From: Streptomyces sp. 135
Lineage (GTDB): Bacteria > Actinomycetota > Actinomycetes > Streptomycetales > Streptomycetaceae
DNA: 64,000 bases
Assembly (NCBI RefSeq): GCF_020026305.1
Contig: NZ_CP075691.1
Span: 7,130,001-7,194,000, forward strand
Direction of reading: 5' to 3'
The notes under the pieces are model-generated. The model saw nothing but the letters and a program-made list of their open reading frames with translations. It was not told the DNA's origin and made no database searches. The position numbers and the translations under genes were made by a program. This document shows positions 1 through 8,332 of this stretch, piece by piece. The first letter of the stretch is position 1. Each line of letters begins with the position of its first letter.

Positions 1-1
1 G

Positions 2-505
2 CCGTTCGACGCTCCGCTGGTCGACATGTTCGTACCCTGGGTCGCGCAGGAGCCGGATCCCCGTGTGGCGGGTGCCCTCACCGCCGGTCTGGCTGACGCC
101 CTGGACGTCCGTGCCGAGGAGACACTGGCAGCGCTCACTCGTCACAGCGACAGCCGGGCCCGCCAGTGGGCGGTCAGCGGACTGCACCGCGCCGCCGCGG
201 CGGAGAAACCCGAGGCGCTGGCCGCGCTCACTCGAAGCACTCGGGACGCGTGCGCAGCCGTCCGACAGGCGGCCTGCAGGGCCCTTGCCTCCGCGCCACC
301 CCATGTTGAGGACGCCTCTGAAACACTCGCCGCATGCCTCGCCGACACGGACGAGAGCGTCCGGGTAGAGGCCGCGGTCCGGCTCGCGCTGCGCGATGAT
401 TCCCGTGGTGACGCACTGCTGGATGGTCTGGACGCCACGGACAAGGATTCCCCGTACCACTGGCTGCTCTACGACGTTCACCGACACCGCACCTGGGGCC
501 GCTGA
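2..505 (+). CDS. HEAT-repeat protein, 3' part (5' end outside window)
   Basis: The reading frame is open from the first bases of the window, so this is the C-terminal part of a longer protein and the ATG at 26 is probably internal. The roughly 160 visible residues form alpha-helical HEAT-like repeats (for example around ARQWAVSGLHRA, AVRQAACRALAS and SVRVEAAVRLAL), a scaffold for protein contacts. No catalytic motif is seen. It ends directly against the remnant of a sodium:alanine symporter, so its own last residues may have been altered by the rearrangement there. Function unknown. Confidence 0.6.
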   Translation, partial: PFDAPLVDMFVPWVAQEPDPRVAGALTAGLADALDVRAEETLAALTRHSDSRARQWAVSGLHRAAAAEKPEALAALTRSTRDACAAVRQAACRALASAPPHVEDASETLAACLADTDESVRVEAAVRLALRDDSRGDALLDGLDATDKDSPYHWLLYDVHRHRTWGR

Positions 506-1230
506 GACCGATCTTCACCGGCTGGTTCGGGCTTGCGCAGGTCAGGAAATTCAGACTCGCCGTCGACGTGGTGCGCGGGAAGTACGACGAGAAGGGGTCG
601 GCCGGTGAGGTCAACCACTTCAAGGCGCTGACCGCCGCCGTCTCGGGCACGGTCGGACTGGGCAACATCGCCGGCGTGGCCGTCGCCGTATCCATCGGCG
701 GCCCCGGCGCCACCTTCTGGATGATCCTGTGCGGCCTGCTCGGCATGGCCACCAAGTTCGTCGAGGTCACCTTGGGCGTGAACTACCGCGAGGTGCACGC
801 CGACGGCACCGTCTCCGGCGGCCCTATGCGTCCAGGTCAACCAGTCCTACGCCCAGCTCGTCTCCGTCACCGGCGGCGAGGACGGCCTGATGGGCTCCTC
901 CGCCGGTGCGCTGTTCTTCGGCATCCTCATCGCCGCGCTCGTCGGGATCGTGCTGCTCGGCGGCATCCGCTCCATCGCCAACGTGACCAGCAGGCTCGTC
1001 CCCGCCATGGCCGGCATCTACATCGTGGCCTGCCTGGTCGTCATCCTGGTCCACGTCTCCGCCCTGCCGGCCGCGATCGGCACGATCATCGAGGGCGCGT
1101 TCAACCCCCAGGGTGTCGCCGGCGGTGTCATCGGCGCGCTGATCATCGGCTTCCAGCGGGCCGCGTTCTCCAACGAGGCCGGCCTCGGCTCCGCCCCGAT
1201 CGCCCACTCCGCGGTCAAGACCAAGCCCCC
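502..1230 (+). pseudogene. Sodium:alanine/glycine symporter (AGCS family) remnant
   Basis: Typical AGCS segments are readable in two frames. Frame 1 (about 502-825) carries VDVVRGKYDEKG, then ALTAAVSGTVGLGNIAGVAV and GGPGATFWMILCGLLGMATK, ending at a GGPM motif. Frame 2 (about 830-1230) resumes with VNQSYAQLVSVTGG and continues through FSNEAGLGSAPIAHSAVKT. The start, about 50 residues between GGPM and VNQSY, and the C-terminal third of a normal 450-500 residue AGCS protein are absent. The first defect combines a deletion with a frame change. The intact family imports alanine or glycine with sodium; this copy cannot be functional. Confidence 0.8.
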
Positions 1231-1807
1231 CGCCACCGTCGCAGGCGTCGCCATCGGCCTGATCCTGCGCACCACCCGCGACAAGGGTGAGAGCGCATCC
1301 CCCGCCGAACGGGCTTCCCACCTGATGCACCCCATCTCCGCGGGGGTCGCGGTTCCCCTGTTCGCGCTGTTCGCCGCCGGCGTCGGCATCTCAGGCGCGG
1401 CCCTGGGGGAGGTGTTCACTCGGCCGGAGCCGCTGGGCGTGGTCCTCGGTCTTGTCATCGGCAAGACCTTCGGCATCTTCGCAGGCACCTACCTCGCTGT
1501 GCGCTTCACCCGGGCCAAGCTGAACCCGGATCTCGCCTGGGCGGACGTCTTGGCACTCGCGGTGTTGGCCGGGATCGGTTTCACTGTCGCCCTTCTCGTC
1601 GGTGAACTGGCCTTCCCCACCCCGGCCGCCATCGAGCACATCAAGGCCGCGGTGTTGGCCGGCTCTCTCATGGCCGCAGCCTTGGCGGGTCTCCTCGTCA
1701 AGCGGCGCCACGGCGTATACCGGCGCCTGCATGACGAGGAGACCCGCGATGACGACCACGACGGTATCCCCGACATCTACCAGCGGGCCGATACAACCGA
1801 GCGCTGA
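1231..1807 (+). pseudogene. nhaA: NhaA Na+/H+ antiporter, C-terminal half, fused to AGCS remnant
   Basis: From about 1231 the frame that was encoding the AGCS symporter becomes NhaA-like without interruption: TVAGVAIGLILRT, then SPAERASHLMHPISAGVAVP, LGVVLGLVIGKTFGIFAG and LAGIGFTVALLVGELAF. These match the second half of NhaA, a pH-regulated Na+/H+ antiporter of the inner membrane. The N-terminal half with the ion-binding aspartates is missing. The acidic tail DDDHDGIPDIYQ resembles a calcium-binding loop. The open frame starting at 890 therefore encodes a chimera produced by a deletion between an AGCS gene and an nhaA gene; activity is unlikely. Confidence 0.75.
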
Positions 1808-2054
1808 CAGGATCCCCTCATGGCCGCCTCCTTGCTGCCCGTGGCGGTCATCGCCGCCGCTCTGGTCCTCAGAACGTCCTTGCACGAGATCCGGGCCCTG
1901 GCAGCGCTCGCCGGGAGTGGGGCTCCTACCTGATCGGTCGACACGGCCCGGGTGCCTGAGCCGGCGAAAGGCGACGGAAGCCGGGAGGCGCCATGACCAG
2001 CGATGCGCGGTGGCAGGTCCGCTAGTACGGTGTTGTGAAGTGGGCCAGGGGCGT
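1808..2054. other. Intergenic, no gene recognised
   Basis: A 37-codon frame at 1820-1933 starts with a hydrophobic stretch (MAASLLPVAVIAAALVL) but has no recognisable homology and no convincing ribosome binding site. Nothing else is seen before the end of the converging RCK gene. Confidence 0.4.
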
Positions 2055-4052
2055 CTATGCCCGGGGGACTCGGTGGTCGCGTCGGAGGAGGTCGGCAAGG
2101 CCCTGGCGGGTCGCAGCGACGACGACCCGGTCCTGCGCATGAAGGACGTAGCCGGGGTGTGGATCCCAGAGCAGGCCGGTGGAGGGTTCGCCGTCGTCGG
2201 CGGGAGCGGACGCCAAGTCCGGGAGGCGTTCGTCGGGTGCGGCGGAGTCCAGGGCGAGGACGCGCCACGCCCCGGCCCTGAAGGACTCGGCGACCGTGCG
2301 CCCCTCGAGCTGGGGGTGCCCGGCCACATCGAGAGCGGCGAAAAGCAGGACTCTGCGCTCCACGGGAATGGCGCCAAGGACTTGACGTCCCATCATCGCG
2401 CCGGCGAAAGCGGGCGCGGCGAGAGTGGAGACGCTGCGGCTGCGGGTGAGGGCCTGAGGATGCGCGGCGCGCAGGGTGCGGTAGACGGCAGTGGCGAACG
2501 CGTCGTCGTACAGGCGTAGCGCCACGCGGAGGTCGGGTTTGACCGAGCGCGCGTAGAGGGCCGCTTCGAGGTTGGTGGTGTCGCTGCTGGTGAGGGCGAG
2601 CAGTGCGTGCGCGCGGTGGATCTTCGCGGATTCCAGGACGCCTTCGTCGGTGACGTCTCCGATGACGGTGGGCACCTTCAGGCGTCGGGCCAGGGGGATG
2701 CCGCGGGCTTCAGGGTCTTCCTCGACGCACACCACGGGGATGCCGAGTTCGCGCAACCGCGCGAGTACGCGAGTGCCGATCTTCCCGAGGCCGAGCAGGA
2801 CGACGTGGCCGGAGAGACCGCGCGGCGGACGTCGTAGGGCGGCCGCGCTGCGGAATGTGCCCAGGGCTTCCAGGACGGCGGCCAGGAGAACGGGCAGGAG
2901 GAGCAGGCCCGCGAGACCGGCCAGGAGTTGGAGGATCTGGCGGGAGGTGGCTTCGCCGAGCGCGGGATCGTCGATGGCGAAGAGGTCGAGCAGGGTGACG
3001 TATCCGGCGTGCAGCGGATGGGTGCGCGGGACCGTCAGCCAGTTCGCCACCGCCAGGCCGAGGACGCAGGCGGCGAGCCCGGCGAGTGACCAGCGCAGAC
3101 GTGCTGAGAACAACGAGCCGAACGGAAGGGCCCGGCCGACGAGACGTCCCGGTGGCAGCGTGGGGCCGACGTGTGAGACGGCCTCAAGGACAACTGTGCC
3201 CCGACCTGTCGCGGCGGCCACCGTGCGGTCGTCGGGCAGCAGCAGGGGGCCCTGCCCTTGACCGCTGTCGTCGGAGCCCTCTTCTCCCGCGGGGTCATTG
3301 GTGGTGGCCGACAGCAGGGCGAGGGTGCACAGGCCGGGATCGGCGATCTCGTCCCGGCCCGGCGGGGTGCGCTCCACCGCCCGCAGCAGGAGCCCGTCGG
3401 CCTGGACGACTTTGCTGGTACCGGCGACGGCGGTGGCCGCGAGGGCCGGGGCGACGGTGTCGGCGTCGGACAGGACGGTGGTGGAGGTGTCCAGTGTCGC
3501 CAGGTCGAGACCGGGGGCAGCGACGGCCGCGGCTTGGTCGAGGAGCTCCTCCAAGTGCTGGCCGAGCTTGCGGTTGTAGAGCCGGATCACCAGGCGCAGA
3601 CGGGGGTTGAGGCGGCGGGCGGCGAGCGCGGCGTGGATGTTCCTTTCGTCGTCGTCGTAGACGAGCGCCAGCGCGGCGGCCCCACCTACCCCCGCCTCGG
3701 TCAGGGTCGCTTCGTCGGGTTCCGCAGCTTCGAACACTCGAGGTTCTCGCGCCCCTTCGTGACCGGGGACGCGGGGGGACCGGTTCATCACGGCTTGGAC
3801 CCGGCCCAGGAGAGCGGTGGCAGGGCGACTCACCGAAGTGGTCTGCGCTCCACCACCGGCCGGCGCGGAGGGCACGACAACAGTGACGTTCTCGCGGTAG
3901 ACGGCGTGCAGTTCCGCGGCCAGCCGTTCGGCGAGCGCGTCGTCGCCGCAGACGATCATGTGGCCTGTCGGTGGGAGCCGCGGTGTCTGGTGGGGGAGAG
4001 CGGACGCACCACGTGGAGCGCGACGGACCGCCTGCTGGTTCCCTTGGTTCAC
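2055..4052 (-). CDS. Membrane protein with two RCK/TrkA-N NAD-binding domains
   Basis: About 665 residues. An N-terminal Rossmann-like RCK domain (MIVCGDDALAERLAAEL) is followed by two membrane segments (around SLAGLAACVLGLAVANWL and LLAGLAGLLLLPVLLAAVL) and a second RCK domain with the glycine motif VVLLGLGKIGTRVLARL. RCK domains bind NAD or related ligands and gate potassium channels and transporters. The GTG at 4052 is chosen because GGGAGGAAG lies six bases upstream; a longer TTG start at 4091 is possible but has no such signal. The gene lies 51 bp downstream of a cation/proton antiporter on the same strand, suggesting joint control of ion homeostasis. Specific substrate unknown. Confidence 0.8.
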   Translation of the reverse strand: MNQGNQQAVRRAPRGASALPHQTPRLPPTGHMIVCGDDALAERLAAELHAVYRENVTVVVPSAPAGGGAQTTSVSRPATALLGRVQAVMNRSPRVPGHEGAREPRVFEAAEPDEATLTEAGVGGAAALALVYDDDERNIHAALAARRLNPRLRLVIRLYNRKLGQHLEELLDQAAAVAAPGLDLATLDTSTTVLSDADTVAPALAATAVAGTSKVVQADGLLLRAVERTPPGRDEIADPGLCTLALLSATTNDPAGEEGSDDSGQGQGPLLLPDDRTVAAATGRGTVVLEAVSHVGPTLPPGRLVGRALPFGSLFSARLRWSLAGLAACVLGLAVANWLTVPRTHPLHAGYVTLLDLFAIDDPALGEATSRQILQLLAGLAGLLLLPVLLAAVLEALGTFRSAAALRRPPRGLSGHVVLLGLGKIGTRVLARLRELGIPVVCVEEDPEARGIPLARRLKVPTVIGDVTDEGVLESAKIHRAHALLALTSSDTTNLEAALYARSVKPDLRVALRLYDDAFATAVYRTLRAAHPQALTRSRSVSTLAAPAFAGAMMGRQVLGAIPVERRVLLFAALDVAGHPQLEGRTVAESFRAGAWRVLALDSAAPDERLPDLASAPADDGEPSTGLLWDPHPGYVLHAQDRVVVAATRQGLADLLRRDHRVPRA

Positions 4053-4103
4053 CACTCGCTTCCTCCCCCATGACGACAGACGGGCGGGCAAGGCCGGGCA
4101 ACG

Positions 4104-5345
4104 TCACGTGCCACCGTGGCTGTCCTTGGTGGTCGAGGGCTCGCCGGTGCGGGCGGCGGGCACGACCTTGTCGGCGGGCTCGTCGATGTCGAAGAGGCGC
4201 GCGATGGGTACGTCGGTGCTGCTGTGGGCCACGATGGAAAAGGCGATGCATACGGCGATGACGGTGTACGCCTCCTCACCCTCGGGGATTCCGGCCTGCA
4301 GGACCAGCAGCCCGTAGACGACCGAGGCGAATCCTTTGGGGCCGAACCAGGCGGCGACCAGCTTCTCCTGACGCGTGAACCGGGTTCCGATCAGGGAGAG
4401 CAGCAGTGAGGCGGGACGGATCAGCACGATGGCCAGGACCACGGCGACGTACCCGCCGACGGACAGGTCGCCGAAGAGGCTGGGAGTGAGCAGTGCGCCG
4501 AACACGAGCAGCGCGGCGAACTTCGCCAGCTCGGCAAGTGCCTCACCCAGCGGCTCGAACGCTTCCTTCGCCTCGATGGAGCGGGCCGTGAGGACCGCGC
4601 CCGCCGAGAACGCGGCGAGATAGGGGTTGGCATGCGTGAGGTGGCACAGCGCGTACAGGATCACGCCGATGGCCAGCGGCAGCAGGGGCTGCAGTTTGGG
4701 TTCCGCGCCGAGGACGCGGAAGCGGACGAGGGCGATGACGAGCATCGGCAGGGCGACACCGAAGACGAGGCCGAGCAGCAACTCCAGGCCGATCTGCCAC
4801 AGTGATGACTCGGCGTGTCCCGAGGTGGGGCCGGCCGCCGCGATGAGGATGAGGACGACAGGCAGCGCCAGACCGTCGTTGATACCGCTCTCCACGTTCA
4901 GCAACTGCCGGAGCTTGGCGGGGACTTCCCTGCGTCCCACGATCGCCGAGGCGAACACCGGGTCGGTCGGCGCCAGGACCGCGCCGACCAGGAAGGACGT
5001 CGTCCAGTCCAGCCCGACCAGGTAATGGGTGACCAGGGCCATGGCGACGAACGCCAGCGGCATACCCAGGGCCAGGGCCCGTGCCGGGTTCTTCCAGTTG
5101 GCGCGGAGCTTGGGGAAGGAGACGTGCATGCCGTCGGTGAACAGCACCGCGAACAGCGCGAGATCGGCCGTCACCGACACGATCTCGCTGTCCGGGGTGA
5201 TGTGGATCAGGCCGAGGAAGCCGTCGCTGACGAGCGCGCCACCGATGAGGAAGAGGAAAGAGGTGGAAAGCACCGTGCGGGCCGCGAGGCCGGACAGCAG
5301 CACCGCGATGAGCAGCGCGGTTCCGAAGACGACGATGAGCACCAT
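4104..5345 (-). CDS. Cation:proton antiporter (CPA family, NhaP-like)
   Basis: A 413-residue integral membrane protein with about 12 hydrophobic segments, close to the length of short CPA antiporters without a cytoplasmic tail. The family core is visible as LAPTDPVFASAIVG and LNVESGINDGLALPVVLIL, carrying the conserved acidic residues of CPA1-type ion binding. It is expected to exchange Na+ or K+ for protons across the cell membrane. The start ATG at 5345 has a GGGGGA element about 8 bases upstream. The following gene encodes two RCK domains, the regulatory module used by K+/H+ exchangers, which makes K+ a plausible substrate (inference). Confidence 0.87.
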   Translation of the reverse strand: MVLIVVFGTALLIAVLLSGLAARTVLSTSFLFLIGGALVSDGFLGLIHITPDSEIVSVTADLALFAVLFTDGMHVSFPKLRANWKNPARALALGMPLAFVAMALVTHYLVGLDWTTSFLVGAVLAPTDPVFASAIVGRREVPAKLRQLLNVESGINDGLALPVVLILIAAAGPTSGHAESSLWQIGLELLLGLVFGVALPMLVIALVRFRVLGAEPKLQPLLPLAIGVILYALCHLTHANPYLAAFSAGAVLTARSIEAKEAFEPLGEALAELAKFAALLVFGALLTPSLFGDLSVGGYVAVVLAIVLIRPASLLLSLIGTRFTRQEKLVAAWFGPKGFASVVYGLLVLQAGIPEGEEAYTVIAVCIAFSIVAHSSTDVPIARLFDIDEPADKVVPAARTGEPSTTKDSHGGT

Positions 5346-5674
5346 GGCCGGAATCCCCCGATCAGCGAAGAGACTTGTCTCAAGACGCCGACCAGACTTC
5401 CCGGCACACCGAGGGGAACCTTACATGTTCTTTACGCGGTGCTAACAGGACCCTGACGAGCGCTCGGGACCGCCGGTGGAGGTGAGACATAAATAGGCGT
5501 GGAGTCGTCTGGCCGAGCACGCCGGGTCCGGCATCAACAACGCGTAGGATTGCCGGAATTCGGCAATGAACTGTGACGGCCTCTCGGTCCAGGATGGGCG
5601 TGGCAGAAACGGGGGCCTGGCCCTGATGCCGGGTCACGGAAACGAGGCCCCGGCATCAGGGTCGGAGCTGCGGC
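5346..5674. other. Intergenic region with two inverted repeats
   Basis: No gene is seen. Two perfect inverted repeats are present: ATTGCCG/CGGCAAT with a 5-base spacer at 5550-5568, which looks like a regulator site, and a 13-bp-arm hairpin (CCCTGATGCCGGG and its complement) at 5621-5661, immediately upstream of the OB-fold remnant. The antiporter promoter is presumably near the left end, but no clear -35/-10 pair stands out. Confidence 0.5.
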
Positions 5675-5995
5675 ATGGGAAAGGAGTGGAAGATGCGGGA
5701 GTTCCTGGAGTCCGCCACGGGTTTTCCGGCCGTCGTCTTCACCTCCGCCCTGGTGGTAGTCCTTGCCTTCTGGCTGCTCGCCATGTTCGGTGCGGTCGCA
5801 GCGGACAGTTTCGACACGGATGTGGACCTGGGGGCCGGCTCACTCACGTCGCGGCGGACTTCGCCCTGCTGCTGGCTTCCGGGCTGACGGCCTGGTGGGC
5901 GGCGCGCGGGCTCGTACGGCCCTTCGCCAAGCTCTTCCCGGACGAGCCCGCACCGTCACGGCAGGACTTCATCGGGGCGTTGTGCACCGACGGGC
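5675..5995 (+). pseudogene. OB-fold-containing membrane protein (YqiJ-like) remnant
   Basis: The first 50 codons (MREFLESATGFPAVVF, then a membrane segment ending WLLAMFGAV and DSFDTDVDLGA) look like the N-terminus of the YqiJ-type membrane proteins usually encoded beside flotillins. The frame then changes, and a later part of the same kind of protein is readable at about 5848-5990 (GLTAWWAARGLVRPFAKLF and SRQDFIGALCT). The middle membrane region and the C-terminal OB-fold are missing. It is therefore a deletion remnant. It abuts a coupling-protein fragment on the opposite strand, which marks a recombination scar. Confidence 0.6.
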
Positions 5996-5996
5996 A

Positions 5997-6275
5997 TCAC
6001 CGAGCGGGCCGTCGCCAAGGCCGCCCCCAATTGGGCAGGGCGCGGATGGCGTCGGCGGCCAGGATCCGCTCCTGCCGCATGCTGACCGAGGTCGACTTGC
6101 CGGATTCCGAGTGCGAGGTGGAGGTGGTCTCCACGTCGTGGTCGCCGATCAGCCGGGAGAGCTTGTCGGCGAAGTCCGGGTCGCCGATGCCGAGCCGATG
6201 ACCTTGATCGTGGAGGCGCTCCACATGGCGTCCACGCCGGCGTCCCCCCAGACCTCCTGGCCCTGCCGGTAGGAC
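5997..6275 (-). pseudogene. VirD4/TraG-type conjugation coupling protein fragment
   Basis: On the minus strand SYRQGQEVWGDAGVDAMWSA and STIKVIG are followed, after a one-base frame change near 6195, by DPDFADKLSRLIGDHDVETT and RQERILAADAIRALP. This is the TraM-recognition segment near the C-terminus of type IV secretion coupling ATPases found in Streptomyces integrative elements. Walker motifs and membrane segments are absent from the window. About 90 codons remain, so this is a relic of a conjugative element. Confidence 0.6.
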
Positions 6276-6304
6276 TGCAGGTGAGACGTGAGAGGGTCTG
6301 GGGC

Positions 6305-7606
6305 GTGAGTGAGACGCCGTCGAACACCCTGCAATACCGCTTTGACGGGCCAGAAGAGGCCCCGGTCCTGATCCTGGGTGCCTCCCTCGGTACCACCTGG
6401 CACATGTGGGACCGGCAGATACCCGACCTGACCCGCCACTGGCGGGTGTTCCGCTTCGACATGCCGGGGCACGGCGGGGCCCCCGCACACCCGTGCGGCT
6501 CCGTCGGAGAGCTCGCCGAGCGGCTGCTGGCCACGCTGGACGAGCTGGGCGTGCAGCGCTTCGGGTACGCGGGATGCGCCTTCGGCGGTGCCATCGGCGC
6601 CGAGCTGGCGCTGCGGCACCCGGAGCGGGTCGCCTCGCTCGCCCTGATCGCCGCGTCGCCGCGGTTCGGCACCGCCGACGAGTTCCGCCAGCGCGGCGTG
6701 ATCGTCCGCAGCAACGGCCTCGACCCCATCGCCCGCTCCGCCCCCGAGCGCTGGTTCACGCCCGGCTTCGCCGCCGCGCAGCCCGCGATCACCGACTGGG
6801 CCGTGCAGATGGTGCGCACCACCGACCCCGGGTGCTACATCGCGGCCTGTGAGGCCCTCGCCGCCTTCGACGTCCGCGCCGAACTGGGCCGCATCGGCGT
6901 CCCCACGCTGGTCCTCGTCGGTTCCGAGGACCAGGTCACCGGGCAGGGGGAGGCCCGCACCCTCGTCGCGGGCATACCCGACTCGCGGCTCGCCGTCGTG
7001 CCGGGCGCCTCGCACCTCGCGCCCGTCGAGCAGCCCGCCGCCGTCACCGACCTGCTCGTACGCCACTTCTCCACGGCCTGGCAGGAGGCCCACCAGGCGG
7101 CGATCACACCGCCGCCCGTCAAGCCCGCCCTGTCCCCGAAGTCCATGACTCCGACAGCCCCGGTGGCCGCCGTGGCCGAGATCGCCGCCGCCCTACAGCC
7201 CGAGGCGGTCGTCGGCACCGTCCGGAACGATCCCTACGAGGCGGGCATGAAGGTCCGCCGCGAGGTCCTCGGCGACGCTCACGTGGACCGTGCGCTGGCC
7301 GCGGCCGACGACTTCTCCGGCGACTTCCAGGAGCTCATCACCCGCTACGCCTGGGGCGAGGTCTGGAACCGGCCCGGCCTGGACCGCCGCTCCCGCAGCT
7401 GCGTCACCCTCACGGCCCTCGTCGCGGGCGGCCACCTGGACGAGCTGGCGTTCCACACCCGCGCCGCGCTGCGCAACGGCCTCACCCCGGCCGAGATCAA
7501 GGAGGTACTGCTCCAGGCCGCCGTCTACTGCGGCGTCCCCGCGGCGAACTCCGCCTTCAAGGTCGCGCAGGCCGTGATCCGTGAGGAAACCACTCCGCAG
7601 GAGTAG
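6305..7606 (+). CDS. pcaL: Fused 3-oxoadipate enol-lactonase-like hydrolase / 4-carboxymuconolactone decarboxylase
   Basis: About 433 residues. Residues 1-260 form an alpha/beta hydrolase of the PcaD type, with the acid residue in VGSEDQVTG and the histidine in PGASHLAP. Residues 300-430 form a PcaC decarboxylase domain (VRREVLGDAHVDRAL, then RSRSCVTLTALVAGGHLDEL). Fused PcaL proteins carry out the last ring-derived steps of the beta-ketoadipate pathway. The nucleophile elbow reads YAGCAFGG where G-x-S-x-G is expected, so the serine position is alanine (codon 6578-6580). The first domain may therefore be inactive or use another mechanism. Start GTG 6305 follows GAGAGGG by 8 bases; GTG 6281 is an alternative. 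No other pca genes lie nearby. Confidence 0.75.
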   Translation: MSETPSNTLQYRFDGPEEAPVLILGASLGTTWHMWDRQIPDLTRHWRVFRFDMPGHGGAPAHPCGSVGELAERLLATLDELGVQRFGYAGCAFGGAIGAELALRHPERVASLALIAASPRFGTADEFRQRGVIVRSNGLDPIARSAPERWFTPGFAAAQPAITDWAVQMVRTTDPGCYIAACEALAAFDVRAELGRIGVPTLVLVGSEDQVTGQGEARTLVAGIPDSRLAVVPGASHLAPVEQPAAVTDLLVRHFSTAWQEAHQAAITPPPVKPALSPKSMTPTAPVAAVAEIAAALQPEAVVGTVRNDPYEAGMKVRREVLGDAHVDRALAAADDFSGDFQELITRYAWGEVWNRPGLDRRSRSCVTLTALVAGGHLDELAFHTRAALRNGLTPAEIKEVLLQAAVYCGVPAANSAFKVAQAVIREETTPQE

Positions 7607-7618
7607 CAGGATGGGGGG

Positions 7619-8302
7619 ATGACTGGCATGACGACCCCCGCGGACAACGCTCCCACGCGCGCGAAGCGCATGACGTTCACGAAGAAGTCCCACGCGTGCG
7701 TGCGTCTCGAAAAGGACGGACGCACGCTCGTCGTCGACCCGGGCGGGTTCAGCGAGGACGACGCCGCCGCCGGCGCCGACGCCATCCTCGTCACCCACGA
7801 ACACCCCGACCACTTCGACGAGGGGCACCTGCGCGCGGCCATGGAGGCCCGCCCCGGCACCGAGATCTGGACCCTGAAGGCGGTCGCGGACCAGCTCTCG
7901 GCCGCCTTCCCGGGCCGCGTGCACACCGTCGGGCACGGCGACACGTTCACCGCCGCCGGATTCGACGTCCAGGTGCACGGCGAGTTGCACGCCGTGATCC
8001 ACCCGGACATCCCGCGCATCACCAACGTGGGGTACCTCGTCGACGGCTCCGTCTTCCACCCCGGTGACGCGCTGACCGTTCCCGACCAGCCCGTGGAGAC
8101 GCTGATGCTCCCGGTCATGGCGCCCTGGAACAAGATCTCCGAGGTCATCGAGTACGTACGAGAGGTCAGGCCGCAGCGCGCCTACGACATCCACGACGCC
8201 CTGCTGACCGACCTCGCCCGGCCGATCTACGACCGTCAGATCGGGGCCCTCGGCGGCGCCGAACACCTGCGGCTGACCCCCGGGGAGACCGCCGAACTCT
8301 GA
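7619..8302 (+). CDS. MBL-fold metallo-hydrolase
   Basis: A 227-residue protein of the small metallo-beta-lactamase-fold hydrolases. The zinc motif appears as THEHPDHFD near residue 60, a later histidine in GELHAVIHPDIP, and the aspartate in FHPGDALTVP. Such proteins (UlaG/UPF0173-like) cleave ester or phosphoester bonds; the substrate cannot be told from sequence. It starts 13 bases after the PcaL-like gene and may be co-transcribed with it. The start at 7619 has CAGGAT six bases upstream, compatible with either a weak ribosome site or a leaderless start. Confidence 0.82.
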   Translation: MTGMTTPADNAPTRAKRMTFTKKSHACVRLEKDGRTLVVDPGGFSEDDAAAGADAILVTHEHPDHFDEGHLRAAMEARPGTEIWTLKAVADQLSAAFPGRVHTVGHGDTFTAAGFDVQVHGELHAVIHPDIPRITNVGYLVDGSVFHPGDALTVPDQPVETLMLPVMAPWNKISEVIEYVREVRPQRAYDIHDALLTDLARPIYDRQIGALGGAEHLRLTPGETAEL

Positions 8303-8319
8303 CTGTCGGTGGCGGCCGG

Positions 8320-8325
8320 TAGGTT
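8320..8325 (+). promoter_or_regulatory. -10 box for leaderless exonuclease III transcript
   Basis: TAGGTT fits the actinobacterial TAnnnT -10 consensus and ends seven bases before the ATG of the exonuclease gene. No Shine-Dalgarno sequence lies between them, so translation from the transcript 5' end is likely. Confidence 0.45.
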
Positions 8326-8332
8326 GTGAGGC

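Noticed and set aside
1820..1933. 37-codon hydrophobic frame
   Set aside because: No ribosome site and no family match; it lies among decayed genes.
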